This document shows positions 25,527 to 39,517 of a DNA stretch of 64,000 nt, piece after piece (within the stretch, counting starts at the first letter, position 1; each line of letters opens with the position of its first letter). The notes beneath the pieces are model-generated. The model was given only the letters and a program-made list of their open reading frames with translations, searched no databases and was not told the origin of the DNA. The position numbers and the translations under genes were made by a program. The stretch spans positions 56,197,624 to 56,261,623 of the forward strand of contig CM026390.1 in NCBI GenBank assembly GCA_014843695.1, given 5' to 3'. Origin of the DNA: Archivesica marissinica (taxonomy: Eukaryota > Mollusca > Bivalvia > Venerida > Vesicomyidae).

Positions 25527-25682
25527 TGTATATAGACGAATACTTAGGAAACCGACAAATTGACCATCAACGTCAAAGTGTCCTTTTAAAAATAATGTAA
25601 ATACAAATGGTTGTAGCCATTCAGTAGACAGGGGCCTACCTAGACGTAAATTGATGTGTAAATCCAGCTATTGATGGGACCT
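25527..25682. other. Unique DNA
   Basis: Nothing recognised. Confidence 0.4.
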
Positions 25683-25832
25683 GAGGCCTGGAGGTTATAA
25701 AGTGTTTCTCCAATTTCAAACTCATTCTCAGGCGCCTGATTGGTTCACTCGAGCTTAAGATATCAGAATCAACCAATCAACTCACTGGAGCTCGATTTTG
25801 AGATCTGAGAAAGGTTTTATAGCATCGGAGCC
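25683..25832. repeat. Degenerate long palindrome (decayed foldback element)
   Basis: The left arm starts AGGCCTGGAGGTTATAAAG and runs to CTGATTGGTTCAC. The right arm runs from CAACCAATCAACTCA to TTTTATAGCATCGGAGCCT. Several blocks are complementary in order (GGTTATAAA with TTTTATAGC, TTTCTCC with GAGAAAG, TGATTGGTT with AACCAATCA), separated by mismatches and small indels. Short palindromic elements of this composition are, from memory, common in bivalves. Confidence 0.5.
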
Positions 25833-26620
25833 TGGGGCATGCTTCCCCGGAAATGTGTATTTGATGGATGCTGGTTGGAGCATTTACCGACATATATACT
25901 TGGGACAAGAATGCAACTGTGGACGTTTTCAAAATATCATTATTAGAAGTTATGTTCACCTGCAGGCCTATACGGAGCTACGTCGATTGACGAAATAATT
26001 TCAAGTTCTGTGCGTTACGTTAGTATAGCTTAGAACGTATGTCTTAACAATACTTGGCACACAATTGTGTGTGCGAATTATTGGTGCATATAAAGATGAT
26101 CACATGACTGTAAGTGCGTGCTTGGTCATGTGATATGGTTCGATTGATCGTCAGTTCTATGCTTGGCTTCGATCGTATCACAAGCAATTTCGCTATTCAA
26201 ATTCGAATTGTTTCGAGAATGAGATCTATGAACGGGTTTCCATATTGATTGAATGTTAAAATCGAATTGAATTCAGATTCGTTATCGTTATGCGTACATG
26301 CAGTATATCGTAAAACCGATTACGAATATGTTATCGTTTGGTAAATATTATTTGAATCTACAATCAACGATATGTTGTTAGTAAAATATATGAGAATTCC
26401 CAGAGGTACATTGGATACAGTTTTTTTACATTATCATTAATGATTTTTTACTTCTGGTTTTTACCCTAGTCCCGTGTACCTCGGTCTGCGCCGAGGCTAT
26501 GTTTCATGTATTCGACTATATGTATGTAGTACAGTCAAAGAGATTTGAAAACATTTGTTTTGTACTCTAATTAACCTCGTCATGAATAAACGATCGCAAG
26601 TCTTGCCCATTGCAAACAGA
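25833..26620. other. Unique DNA, no gene recognised
   Basis: Holds two small hairpins: ATCACATGAC with GTCATGTGAT around 26099-26133, and CCTCGG with CCGAGG at 26479-26496. A lone GTACATTGGATACAG at 26406-26420 looks like one monomer of the 15-bp satellite but could be chance. No open frame above background. Confidence 0.55.
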
Positions 26621-26631
26621 GTTTGAGTTTT

Positions 26632-26758
26632 GTATGTGGTGTAGTTAAGACTATAACACAGTTACACTATCAATATATGTTACATCACGTAAGAGATTTC
26701 ATTTCTCAAAATAAATGTTCACTCAAACTGTCACTTGAGTGTAATCGTTTTTAACAAG
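26632..26758. repeat. 127-bp spacer, copy 1 (array edge)
   Basis: Begins GTATGTGGTGTAGTTAAG and ends GTAATCGTTTTTAACAAG. It is preceded by GTTTGAGTTT next to unique DNA, so the array starts with a spacer. It reads GTTACACTATC where the other eight read GTTACCCTATC. Confidence 0.93.
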
Positions 26759-29104
26759 CTGTACAATAATTGTGTTTGAGCTGTACAATAATTGTGTTTG
26801 AGCTGTACAATAATTAATTGTGTTTGAGCTGTACAATAATTGTGTTTGAGCTGTATAATAATTGTGTTTGAGCTGTACAATAATTGTGAGCTGTACAATA
26901 ATTGAGCTGTACAATAATTGTGTTTGAGCTGTACAATGATTGAGCTGTACAATAATTGTGTTTGAGCTGTGCAATAATTGTGTTTGAGCTGTACAAATAA
27001 TTGTGTTTGAGCTGTACAATAATTGTGTTTGAGCTGTACAATAATTGTGTTTGAGCTGTACAATAATTGTGTTTGAGCTGTACAATAATTGTGTTTGAGC
27101 TGTACAATAATTGTGAGCTGTACAATAATTGTGTTTGAGCTGTGCAATAATTGTGTTTGAGCTGTACAATAATTGTGTTTGAGCTGTACAATAATTGTGT
27201 TTGAGCTGTACAATAATTGTGTTTGAGCTGTACAAATAATTGTGTTTGAGCTGTGCAATAATTGTGTTTGAGCAGTACAATAATTGTATTTGAGCTGTAC
27301 AATAATTGTGTTTGAGCTGTACAATAATTGTGTTTGAGCTGTACAATAATTCTGTTTGAGCTGTACAATAATTGTGAGCTGTACAATAATTGTGTTTGAG
27401 CTGTACAATAATTGTGTTTGAGCTGTGCAATAATTGTGAGCTGTACAATAATTGTGTTTGAGCTGTACAATAATTGTGTTTGAGCTGTACAATAATTGTG
27501 ATTGAGCTGTACATTAATTGTGTTTGAGCTGTACCATAATTGTGAGCCGTACAATAATTGTGTTTGAGCTGTGCAATAATTGTGTTTGAGCTGTACAATA
27601 ATTGTGTTTGAGCTGTACAATAATTGTGTTTGAGCTGTACAATAATTGTGAGCTGTACAATAATTGTGTTTGAGCTGTACAATAATTGTGTTTGAGCTGT
27701 ACAATAATTGTGTTTGAGCTGTACAATAATTGTGTTTGAGCTGTACAATAATTGTGAGCTGTGCAATAATTGTGTTTGAGCTGTACAATAATTGTGTTTG
27801 AGCTGTACACTAATTGTGTTTGAGCTGTACAATAATTGTGATTGAGCTGCACAATAATTGTGTTTGAGCTGTACAATAATTGTGTTTGAGCTGTACAATA
27901 ATTGTGAGCTGTGCAATAATTGTGTTTGAGCTGTACAATAATTGTGTTTGAGCTGTACAATAATTGTGTTTGAGCTGTACAATAATTGTGAGCGGTGCAA
28001 TAATTGTGTTTGAGCTGTACAATAATTGTGTTTGAACTGTACAATAATTGTGTTTGAGTTGTACAATAATTGTGTTTGAGCTGTACAATAATTGTGTTTG
28101 AGCTGTGCAATAATTGTGTTTGAGCTGTACAATAATTGTGTTTGAGCTGTGCAATAATTGTGTTTGAGCTGTACAATAATTGTGTTTGAGCTGTACAATA
28201 ATTGTGTTTGAGCTGTACAATAATTGTGTTTGAGCTGTGCAATAATTGTGAGCTGTACAATAATTGTGTTTGAGCTGTACAATAATTGTGTTTGAGCTGT
28301 ACAATAATTGTGATTGAGCTGTACATTAATTGTGTTTGAGCTGTACCATAATTGTGAGCCGTACAATAATTGTGTTTGAGCTGTGCAATAATTGTGTTTG
28401 AGCTGTACAATAATTGTGTTTGAGCTGTACAATAATTGTGTTTGAGCTGTACAATAATTGTGAGCTGTACAATAATTGTGTTTGAGCTGTACAATAATTG
28501 TGTTTGAGCTGTACAATAATTGTGTTTGAGCTGTACAATAATTGTGAGCTGTGCAATAATGGTGTTTGAGCTGTACAATAATTGTGTTTGAGCTGTACAC
28601 TAATTGTGTTTGAGCTGTACAATAATTGTGTTTGAGCTGTACAATAATTGTGTTTGAGCTGTACAATAATTGTGTTTGAGCTGTACAATAATTGTGAGCT
28701 GTGCAATAATTGTGTTTGAGCTGTACAATAATTGTGTTTGAACTGTACAATAATTGTGTTTGAGTTGTACAATAATTGTGTTTGAGCTGTACAATAATTG
28801 TGTTTGAGCTGTGCAATCATTGTGTTTGAGCTGTACAATAATTGTGTTTGAGCTGTGCAATAATTGTGTTTGAGCTGTACAATAATTGTGTTTGAGCTGT
28901 GCAATAATTGTGTTTGAGCTGTACAATAATTGTGAGCTGTACAATAATTGTGAGCTGTACAATAATTGTGTTTGAGCTGTACAATAATTGTGAGCTGTAC
29001 AATAATTGTGTTTGAGCTGTACAATAATTGTGAGCTGTACAATAATTGTGTTTGAGCTGTGCAATAATTGTGTTTGAGCTGTACAATAATTGTGTTTGAG
29101 TTGT

Positions 29105-29231
29105 GTATGTGGTGTAGTTAAGACTATAACACAGTTACCCTATCAATATATGTTACATCACGTAAGAGATTTCATTTCTCAAAATAAATGTTCACTCAAA
29201 CTGTCACTTGAGTGTAATCGTTTTTAACAAG
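29105..29231. repeat. 127-bp spacer, copy 2
   Basis: Contains CACTCAA and TTGAGTG, an inverted pair with an 8-nt loop near the 3' end, as do most copies. The first monomer after it is changed to CTTTACAATAATTG. Confidence 0.93.
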
Positions 29232-32200
29232 CTTTACAATAATTGTGTTTGAGCTGCACAATAATTGTGTTTGAGCTGTACAATAATTCATTGTGTTTGA
29301 GCTGTACAATAATTGTGTTTGAGCTGTACAATAATTGTGTTTGAGCTGTACAATAATTGTGAGCTGTACACTAATTGAGCTGTACAATAATTGTGTTTGA
29401 GCTGTACAATGATTGAGCTGTACAATAATTGTGTTTGAGCTGTGCACTAATTGTGTTTGAGCTGTACAAATAATTGTGTTTGAGCTGTACAATAATTGTG
29501 TTTGAGCTGTACCATAATTGTGTTTGAGCTGTACAATAATTGTGAGCTGTACAATAATTGTGTTTGAGCTGTACAATAATTGTGAGCTGTACAATAATTG
29601 TGTTTGAGCTGTACAATAATTGTGTTTGAGCTGTACAATAATTGTGTTTGAGCTGTACAATAATTGTGAACTGTACAATAATTGTGTTTGAGCTGTGCAA
29701 TAATTGTGTTTGAGCTGTACAATAATTGTGTTTGAGCTGTACAATAATTGTGTTTGAGCTGTACAATAATTGTGAGGTGTACAATAATTGTGTTTGAGCT
29801 GTACAATAATTGTGTTTGAGCTGTACAATAATTGTGATTGAGCTGTACAATAATTGTGTTTGAGCTGTACCATAATTGTGAGCTGTACAATAATTGTGTT
29901 TGAGCTGTGCAATAATTGTGCTTGAGCTGTACAATAATTGTGTTTGAGCTGTACCATACTTGTGAGCAGTACAATAATTGTGTTTGAGCTGTACAATAAT
30001 TGTGTCTGAGCTGTACAATAATTGTGAGCTGTGCAATAATTGTGTTTGAGCTGTACAATAATTGTGTTTGAGCTGTAGAATAATTGTATTTGAGCTGTAC
30101 AATAATTGTGTTTGAGCTGTACAATAATTGTGAGCTGTACAATAATTGAGCTGTACAATAATTGTGCTTGAGCTGTACAATGATTGAGCTGTACAATAAT
30201 TGTGTTTGAGCTGTGCAATAATTGTGTTTGAGCTGTACAATAATTGTGTTTGAGCTGTACAATAATTGTGTTTGAGCTGTACCATAATATTGTTTGAGCT
30301 GTACAATAATTGTGAGCTGTACAATAATTGTGTTTGAGCTGTACAATAATTCTGAGCTGTACAATAATTGTGTTTGAGCTGTGCACTAATTGTGTTTGAG
30401 CTGTACAAATAATTGTGTTTGAGCTGTACAATAATTGTGTTTGAGCTGTACCATAATTGTGTTTGAGCTGTACAATAATTGTGAGCTGTACAATAATTGT
30501 GTTTGAGCTGTACAATAATTGTGAGGTGTACAATAATTGTGTTTGAGCTGTACAATAATTGTGTTTGAGCTGTACAATAATTGTGATTGAGCTGTACACT
30601 AATTGTTTTTGAGCTGTACCATAATTGTGAGCTGTACAATAATTGTGTTTGAGCTGTGCAATAATTGTGTTTGAGCTGTACAATAATTGTGTTTGAGCTG
30701 TACCATACTTGTGAGCTGTACAATAATTGTGTTTGAGCTGTACAATAATTGTGTCTGAGCTGTACAATAATTGTGAGCTGTGCAATAATTGTGTTTGAGC
30801 TGTACAATAATTGTGTTTGAGCTGTAGAATAATTGTATTTGAGCTGTACAATAATTGTGTTTGAGCTGTACAATAATTGTGAGCTGTACAATAATTGAGC
30901 TGTACAATAATTGTGTTTGAGCTGTAAAATGATTGAGCTGTACAATAATTGTGTTTGAGCTGTGCAATAATTGTGTTTGAGCTGTACAATAATTGTGTTT
31001 GAGCTGTACAATAATTGTGTTTGAGCTGTACCATAATATTGTTTGAGCTGTACAATAATTGTGAGCTGTACAATAATTGTATTTGAGCTGTACAATAATT
31101 CTGAGCTGTACAATAATTGTGTTTGAGCTGTGCACTAATTGTGTTTGAGCTGTACAAATAATTGTGTTTGAGCTGTACAATAATTGTGTTTGAGCTGTAC
31201 CATAATTGTGTTTGAGCTGTACAATAATTGTGAGCTGTACAATAATTGTGTTTGAGCTGTACAATAATTGTGAGCTGTACAATAATTGTGTTTGAGCTGT
31301 ACAATAATTGTGTTTGAGCTGTACAATAATTGTGTTTGAGCTGTACAATAATTGTGAGCTGTACACTAATTGTGTTTGAGCTGTACAATAATTGTATTTG
31401 AGCTGTGCAATAATTGTGTTTGAGCTGTACAATAATTGTGTTTGAGCTGTACAATAATTGTGTTTGAGCTGTACAATAATTGTGAGGTGTACAATAATTG
31501 TGTTTGAGCTGTACAATAATTGTGTTTGAGCTGTACAATAATTGTGATTGAGCTGTACAATAATTGTGTTTGAGCTGTACCATAATTGTGAGCTGTACAA
31601 TAATTGTGTTTGAGCTGTGCAATAATTGTGTTTGAGCTGTACAATAATTGTGTTTGAGCTGTACCATACTTGTGAGCTGTACAATAATTGTGTTTGAGCT
31701 GTACAATAATTGTGTCTGAGCTGTACAATAATTGTGAGCTGTGCAATAATTGTGTTTGAGCTGTACAATAATTGTGTTTGAGCTGTAGAATAATTGTATT
31801 TGAGCTGTACAATAATTGTGTTTGAGCTGTACAATAATTGTGAGCTGTACAATAATTGAGCTGTACAATAATTGTGTTTGAGCTGTACAATGATTGAGCT
31901 GTACAATAATTGTGTTTGAGCTGTGCAATAATTGTGTTTGAGCTGTACAATAATTGTGTTTGAGCTGTACAATAATTGTGTTTGAGCTGTACCATAATAT
32001 TGTTTGAGCTGTACAATAATTGTGAGCTGTACAATAATTGTGTTTGAGCTGTACAATAATTCTGAGCTGTACAATAATTGTGTTTGAGCTGTACAATATT
32101 TGTGTTTGAGCTGTAACATAATTGTTTTTGAGCTGTACAATAATTGTGAGCTGTACAATAATTGTGTTTGAGCTGTACAATAATTGTGAGCTGTACAATA

Positions 32201-33894
32201 ATTGTGTTTGAGCTGTACAATAATTGTGTTTGAGCTGTGCAATAATTGTGAGCTGTACAATAATTGTGTTTGAGCTGTACAATAATTGTGTTTGAGCTGT
32301 ACAATAATTGTGTTTGAGCTGTACAATAATTGTGTTTGAGCTGTGCACTAATTGTGAGCTGTACAATAATTGTGTTTGAGCTGTACAATAATTGTGTTTG
32401 AGCTGTACAATAATTGTGATTGAGCTGTACACTAATTGTGTTTGAGCTGTACCATAATTGTGAGCCGTACAATAATTGTGTTTGAGCTGTGCAATAATTG
32501 TGTTTGAGCTGTACAATAATTGTGTTTGAGCTGTACAATAATTGTGTTTGAGCTGTACAATAATTGTGAGCTGTACAATAATTGTGTTTGAGCTGTACAA
32601 TAATTGTGTTTGAGCTGTACAATAATTGTGTTTGAGCTGTACAATAATTGTGTTTGAGCTGTACAATAATTGTGAGCTGTGCAATAATTGTGTTTGAGCT
32701 GTACAATAATTGTGTTTGAGCTGTACACTAATTGTGTTTGAGCTGTACAATAATTGTGATTGAGCTGCACAATAATTGTGTTTGAGCTGTACAATAATTG
32801 TGTTTGAGCTGTACAATAATTGTGAGCTGTGCAATAATTGTGTTTGAGCTGTACAATAATTGTGTTTGAACTGTACAATAATTGTGTTTGAGTTGTACAA
32901 TAATTGTGTTTGAGCTGTATAATAATTGTGTTTGAGCTGTGCAATAATTGTGTTTGAGCTGTACAATAATTGTGTTTGAGCTGTGCAATAATTGTGTTTG
33001 AGCTGTACAATAATTGTGTTTGAGCTGTGCAATAATTGTGTTTGAGCTGTACACTAATTGTGTTTGAGCTGTACAATAATTGTGTTTGAGCTGTACAATA
33101 ATTGTGTTTGAGCTGTGCAATAATTGTGAGCTGTACAATAATTGTGTTTGAGCTGTACAATAATTGTGTTTGAGCTGTACAATAAGTGTGATTGAGCTGT
33201 ACATTAATTTTGTTTGAGCTGTACCATAATTGTGAGCCGTACAATAATTGTGTTTGAGCTGTGCAATAATTGTGTTTGAGCTGTACAATAATTGTGAGCT
33301 GTACAATAATTGTGTTTGAGCTGTACAATAATTGTGAGCTGTACAATAATTGTGTTTGAGCTGTACAATAATTGTGTTTGAGCTGTACAATAATTGTGTT
33401 TGAGCTGTACAATAATTGTGAGCTGTGCAATAATTGTGTTTGAGCTGTACAATAATTGTGTTTGAGCTGTTCACTAATTATGTTTGAGCTGTACAATAAT
33501 TGTGTTTGAGCTGTACAATAATTGTGTTTGAGCTGTACAATAATTGTGTTTGAGCTGTACAATAATTGTGAGCTGTGCAATAATTGTGTTTGAGCTGTAC
33601 AATAATTGTGTTTGAACTGTACAATAATTGTGTTTGAGCTGTACAATAATTGTGTTTGAGCTGTGCAATAATTGTGTTTGAGCTGTACAATAATTGTGAG
33701 CTGTACAATAATTGTGAGCTGTACAATAATTGTGTTTGAGCTGTACAATAATTGTGAGCTGTACAATAATTGTGTTTGAGCTGTGCAATAATTGTGTTTG
33801 AGCTGTACAATAATTGTGTTTGAGATGTACAATACTTGTGTTTGAGCTGTACAATAATTGTGTTTGAGCTGTACAATAATTGTGTTTGAGTTGT

Positions 33895-34021
33895 GTATGT
33901 GGTGTAGTTAAGACTATATCACAGTTACCCTATCAATATATGTTACATCACGTAAGAGATTTCATTTCTCAAAATAAATGTTCACTCAAACTGTCACTTG
34001 AGTGTAATCGTTTTTAACAAG
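33895..34021. repeat. 127-bp spacer, copy 3
   Basis: Reads GACTATATCACAG where other copies read GACTATAACACAG. It follows the longest monomer block (about 4.7 kb). Confidence 0.93.
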
Positions 34022-36370
34022 CTGTACAATAATTGTGTTTGAGCTGCACAATAATTGTGTTTGAGCTGTACAATAATTCATTGTGTTTGAGCTGTACAAT
34101 AATTGTGTTTGAGCTGTACAATAATTGTGTTTGAGCTGTACAATAATTGTGAGCTGTACACTAATTGAGCTGTACAATAATTGTGTTTGAGCTGTACAAT
34201 GATTGAGCTGTACAATAATTGTGTTTGAGCTGTGAAGTAATTGTGTTTGAGCTGTACAAATAATTGTGTTTGAGCTGTACAATAATTGTGTTTGAGCTGT
34301 ACCATAATTGTGTTTGAGCTGTACAATAATTGTGAGCTGTACACTAATTGTGTTTGAGCTGTACAATAATTGTGAGCTGTACAATAATTGTGTTTGAGCT
34401 GTACAATAATTGTGTTTGAGCTGTACAATAATTGTGTTTGAGCTGTACAATAATTGTGAGCTGTACAATAATTGTGTTTGAGCTGTACAATAATTGTGTT
34501 TGAGCTGTGCAATAATTGTGTTTGAGCTGTACAATAATTGTGTTTGAGCTGTACAATAATTGTGTTTGAGCTGTACAATAATTGTGAGGTGTACAATAAT
34601 TGTGTTTGAGCTGTACAATAATTGTGTTTGAGCTGTACAATAATTGTGATTGAGCTGTACAATAATTGTGTTTGAGCTGTACCATAATTGTGAGCTGTAC
34701 AATAATTGTGTTTGAGCTGTGCAATAATTGTGTTTGAGCTGTACAATAATTGTGTTTGAGCTGTACCATACTTGTGAGCTGTACAATAATTGAGTTTGAG
34801 CTGTACAATAATTGTGTCTGAGCTGTACAATAATTGTGAGCTGTGCAATAATTGTGTTTGAGCTGTACAATAATTGTGTTTGAGCTGTACAATAATTGTA
34901 TTTGAGCTGTACAATAATTGTGTTTGAGCTGTACAATAATTGTGAGCTGTACAATAATTGAGATGTACAATAATTGTGTTTGAGCTGTACAATGATTGAG
35001 CTGTACAATAATTGTGTTTGAGCTGTGCACTAATTGTGTTTGAGCTGTACAAATAATTGTGTTTGAGCTGTACAATAATTGTGTTTGAGCTGTACCATAA
35101 TAGTGTTTGAGCTGTACAATAATTGTGAGCTGTACAATAATTGTGTTTGAGCTGTACAATAATTGTGAGCTGTACAATAATTGTGTTTGAGCTGTACAAT
35201 ATTTGTGTTTGAGCTGTAACATAATTGTGTTTGAGCTGTACAATAATTGTGAGCTGTACAATAATTGTGTTTGAGCTGTGCAATAATTGTGTTTGAGCTG
35301 TACAATAATTGTGTTTGAGCTGTACAATAATTGTGTTTGAGCTGTACAATAATTGTGAGCTGTACAATAATTGTGTTTGAGCTGTACAATAATTGTGTTT
35401 GAGCTGTACAATAATTGTGTTTGAGCTGTACAATAATTGTGTTTGAGCTGTACAATAATTGTGTTTGAGCTGTACAATAATTGTGAGCTGTGCAATAATT
35501 GTGTTTGAGCTGTACAATAATTGTGTTTGAACTGTACAATAATTGTGTTTGAGCTGTACAATAATTGTGTTTGAGCTGTACAATAATTGTGTTTGAGCTG
35601 TGCAATAATTGTGTTTGAGCTGTACAATAATTGTGTTTGAGCTGTGCAATAATTGTGTTTGAGCTGTACAATAATTGTGTTTGAGCTGTGCAATAATTGT
35701 GTTTGAGCTGTACAATAATTGTGAGCTGTACAATAATTGTGAGCTGTACAATAATTGTGTTTGAGCTGTACAATAATTGTGAGCTGTACAATAATTGTGT
35801 TTGAGCTGTACAATATTTGTGTTTGAGCTGTAACATAATTGTGTTTGAGCTGTACAATAATTGTGAGCTGTACAATAATTGTGTTTGAGCTGTGCAATAA
35901 TTGTGTTTGAGCTGTACAATAATTGTGTTTGAGCTGTACAATAATTGTGTTTGAGCTGTACAATAATTGTGAGATGTATAATAATTGTGTTTGAGCTGTA
36001 CAATAATTGTGTTTGAGCTGTACAATAATTGTGATTGAGCTGTACCATAATTGTGAGCTGTACAATAATTGTGTTTGAGCTGTGCAATAATTGTGTTTGA
36101 GCTGTACAATAATTGTGTTTGAGCTGTACCATAATTGTGAGCTGTACAAAAATTGTGTTTGAGCTGTACAATAATTGTGTTTGAGCTGTACAATAATTGT
36201 GTTTGAGCTGTACAATAATTGTGTTTGAGCTGTACAATAATTGTGTTTGAGCTGTACAATAATTGTGTTTGAGCTGTACAATAATTGTGTTTGAGCTGTA
36301 TAATAATTGTGTTTGAGCTGTACAATAATTGTGTTTGAGCTGTGCAATAATTGTGTTGTGTTTGAGTTTT

Positions 36371-36497
36371 GTATGTGGTGTAGTTAAGACTATAACATAG
36401 TTACCCTATCAATATATGTTACATCACGTATGAGATTTTATTTCTCAAAATAAATGTTCACTCAAACTGTCACTTGAGTGTAATCGTTTTTAACAAG
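36371..36497. repeat. 127-bp spacer, copy 4
   Basis: Private changes ATAACATAGTTACC, CACGTATGAG and GATTTTATTTC. It is preceded by TTGTGTTGTGTTTGAG, a local 5-bp duplication in the last monomer. Confidence 0.93.
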
Positions 36498-38730
36498 CTG
36501 TACAATAATTGTGTTTGAGCTGCACAATAATTGTGTTTGAGCTGTACAATAATTAATTGTGTTTGAGCTGTACAATAATTGTGTTTGAGCTGTACAATAA
36601 TTGTGTTTGAGCTGTACAATAATTGTGAGCTGTACAATAATTGAGCTGTACAATAATTGTGTTTGAGCTGTACAATGATTGAGCTGTACAATAATTGTGT
36701 TTGAGCTGTGCACTAATTGTGTTTGAGCTGTACAAATAATTGTGTTTGAGCTGTACAATAATTGTGTTTGAGCTGTACAATAATTGTGAGCTGTACAATA
36801 ATTGTGTTTGAGCTGTACAATAATTGTGTTTGAGCTGTACAATAATTGTGAACTGTACAATAATTGTGTTTGAGCTGTACAATAATTGTGTTTGAGCTGT
36901 ACAATAATTGTGTTTGAGCTGTACAATAATTGTGTTTGAGCTATACAATAATTGTGAGCTGTACAATAATTGTGTTTGAGCTGTACAATAATTGTGAGCT
37001 GTACAATAATTGTGTTTGAGCTGTGCAATAATTGTGAGCTGTACAATAATTGTATTTGAGCTGTACCATAATTGTGAGCTGTACAATAATTGTGTTTGAG
37101 CTGTACAATAATTGTGTTTGAGCTGTACAATAATTGAGAGCTGTGCAATAATTGTGTTTGAGCTGTACAATAATTGTGTTTGAGCTGTACAATAATTGTG
37201 TTAGCTGTACAATAATTGTGTTTGAGCTGTACAATAATTGTGTTTGAGCTGTACAATAATTGTGTTTGAGCTGTACAATAATTGTGAGCTGTGCAATAAT
37301 TGTGTTTGAGCTGTACAATAATTGTGTTTGAGCTGTACAATAATTGTGAGCTGTACAATAATTGTGTTTGAGCTGTACAATAATTGTGTTTGAGTTGTAC
37401 AATAATTGTGAGGTGTACAATAATTGTGTTTGAGCTGTACAATAATTGTGTTTGAGCTGTACAATAATTGTGATTGAGCTGTACAATAATTGTGTTTGAG
37501 CTGTACCATAATTGTGAGCTGTACAATAATTGTGTTTGAGCTGTGCAATAATTGTGTTTGAGCTGTACAATAATTGTGTTTGAGCTGTACCATACTTGTG
37601 AGCTGTACAATAATTGTGTTTGAGCTGTGCAATAATTGTGTTTGAGCTGTACAATAATTGTGAGCTGTGCAATAATTGTGTTTGAGCTGTACAATAATTG
37701 TGTTTGAGCTGTACAATAATTGTATTTGAGCTGTGCAATAATTGTGTTTGAGCTGTAAAAATAATTTTGTTTGAGCTGTACCATAATTGTGTTTGAGTTG
37801 TACAATAATTGTGAGCTGTACAATAATTGTGTTTGAGCTGTACAATGATTGAGCTGTGCAATAATTGTGTTTGAGCTGTACAATATTTGTGTTTGAGCTG
37901 TAACATAATTGTGTTTGAGCCGTACAATAATTGTGAGCTGTACAATAATTGTGTTTGAGCTGTACAATAATTGTGAACTGTACAATAATTGTGTTTGAGC
38001 TGTGCATTAATTGTGTTTGAGCTGTACAATAATTGTGTTTGAGCTGTACAATAATTGTGTTTGAGCTGTACAATAATTGTGAGATGTACAATAATTGTGT
38101 TTGAGCTGTACAATAATTGTGTTTGAGCTGTACAATAATTGTGATTGAGCTGTACCATAATTGTGAGCTGTACAATAATTGTGTTTGAGCTGTGCAATAA
38201 TTGTGTTTGAGCTGTACAATAATTGTGTTTGAGCTGTACCATAATTGTGAGCTGTACAATAATTGTGTTTGAGCTGTACAATAATTGTGTTTGAGCTGTA
38301 CAATAATTGTGAGCTGTGCAATAATTGTGTTTGAGCTGTACAATAATTGTGTTTGAGCTGTACAATAATTGTGTTTGAGCTGTACAATAATTGTGTTTGA
38401 GCTGTACAATAATTGTGTTTGAACTGTACAATAATTGTGTTTGAGCTGTACAATAATTGTGAGCTGTGCAATAATTGTGTTTGAGCTGTACAATAATTGT
38501 GTTTGAGCTGTACAATAATTGTGTTTGAGCTGTACAATAATTGTGTTTGAGCTGTACAATAATTGTGTTTGAGCTGTGCAATAATTGTGTTTGAGCTGTA
38601 CAATAATTGTGTTTGGCTGTACAATACTTGTGTTTGAGCTGTACAATAATTGTGTTTGAGCTGTACAATACTTGTGTTTGAGCTGTACAATAATTGTGTT
38701 TGAGCTGTACAATAATTGTGTTTGAGTTGT

Positions 38731-38856
38731 GTATGTGGTGTAGTTAAGACTATAACACAGTTACCCTATCAATATATGTTACATCACGTAAGAGATTTCA
38801 TTCTCAAAATAAATGTTCACTCAAACTGTCACTTGAGTGTAATCGTTTTTAACAAG
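38731..38856. repeat. 126-bp spacer, copy 5
   Basis: One T is missing (TTTCATTCTC for TTTCATTTCTC). The same deletion is in copy 6, so copies 5 and 6 arose by duplication of one block. Confidence 0.93.
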
Positions 38857-39456
38857 CTGTACAATAATTGTGTTTGAGCTGCACAATAATTGTGAGCTGT
38901 ACAATAATTGTGTTTGAGCTGTGCAATAATTGTGTTTGAGCTGTACAATAATTGTGTTTGAGCTGTACAATAATTGTGTTTGAGCTGTACAATAATTGTG
39001 AGATGTACAATAATTGTGTTTGAGCTGTACAATAATTGTGTTTGAGCTGTACAATAATTGTGATTGAGCTGTACTATAATTGTGAGCTGTACAATAATTG
39101 TGTTTGAGCTGTGCAATAATTGTGTTTGAGCTGTACAATAATTGTGTTTGAGCTGTACCATAATTGTGAGCTGTACAAAAATTGTGTTTGAGCTGCACAA
39201 TAATTGTGTTTGAGCTGTACAATAATTGTGTTTGAGCTGTACAATAATTGTGTTTGAGCTGTACAATAATTGTGTTTGAGCTGTACAATAATTGTGTTTG
39301 AGCTGTACAATAATTGTGTTTGAGCTGTACAATAATTGTGTTTGAGCTGTGCAATAATTGTGTTTGAGCTGTACAATAATTGTGTTTGAGCTGTACAATA
39401 ATTGTGTTTGAGCTGTACAATAATTGTGTTTGAGCTGTACAATAATTGTGTTTGAG

Positions 39457-39517
39457 AAAAACAAACAAACCCACAAAAACACACAAAACCAAAAAAACAC
39501 CAAACCACAAACAACAA
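39457..39517. repeat. 61-nt A/C-only tract inside the composite satellite
   Basis: Following TTTGAG, 61 consecutive bases are only A or C (AAAAACAAACAAACCCACAA at the start, CCACAAACAACAA at the end). Then GCTGTACAATAATTG resumes. The last bases AACAAG equal the last bases of the 127-bp spacer, and the following monomers (CTGCACAATAATTG second) match those after true spacers, so the tract occupies a spacer position. It may be a diverged spacer, an insertion, or a sequencing or assembly error. Confidence 0.85.

Noticed and set aside
26406..26420. An orphan monomer of the 15-bp satellite in unique DNA
   Set aside because: A single 15-nt match near two large arrays could be chance, and there is no second monomer beside it.
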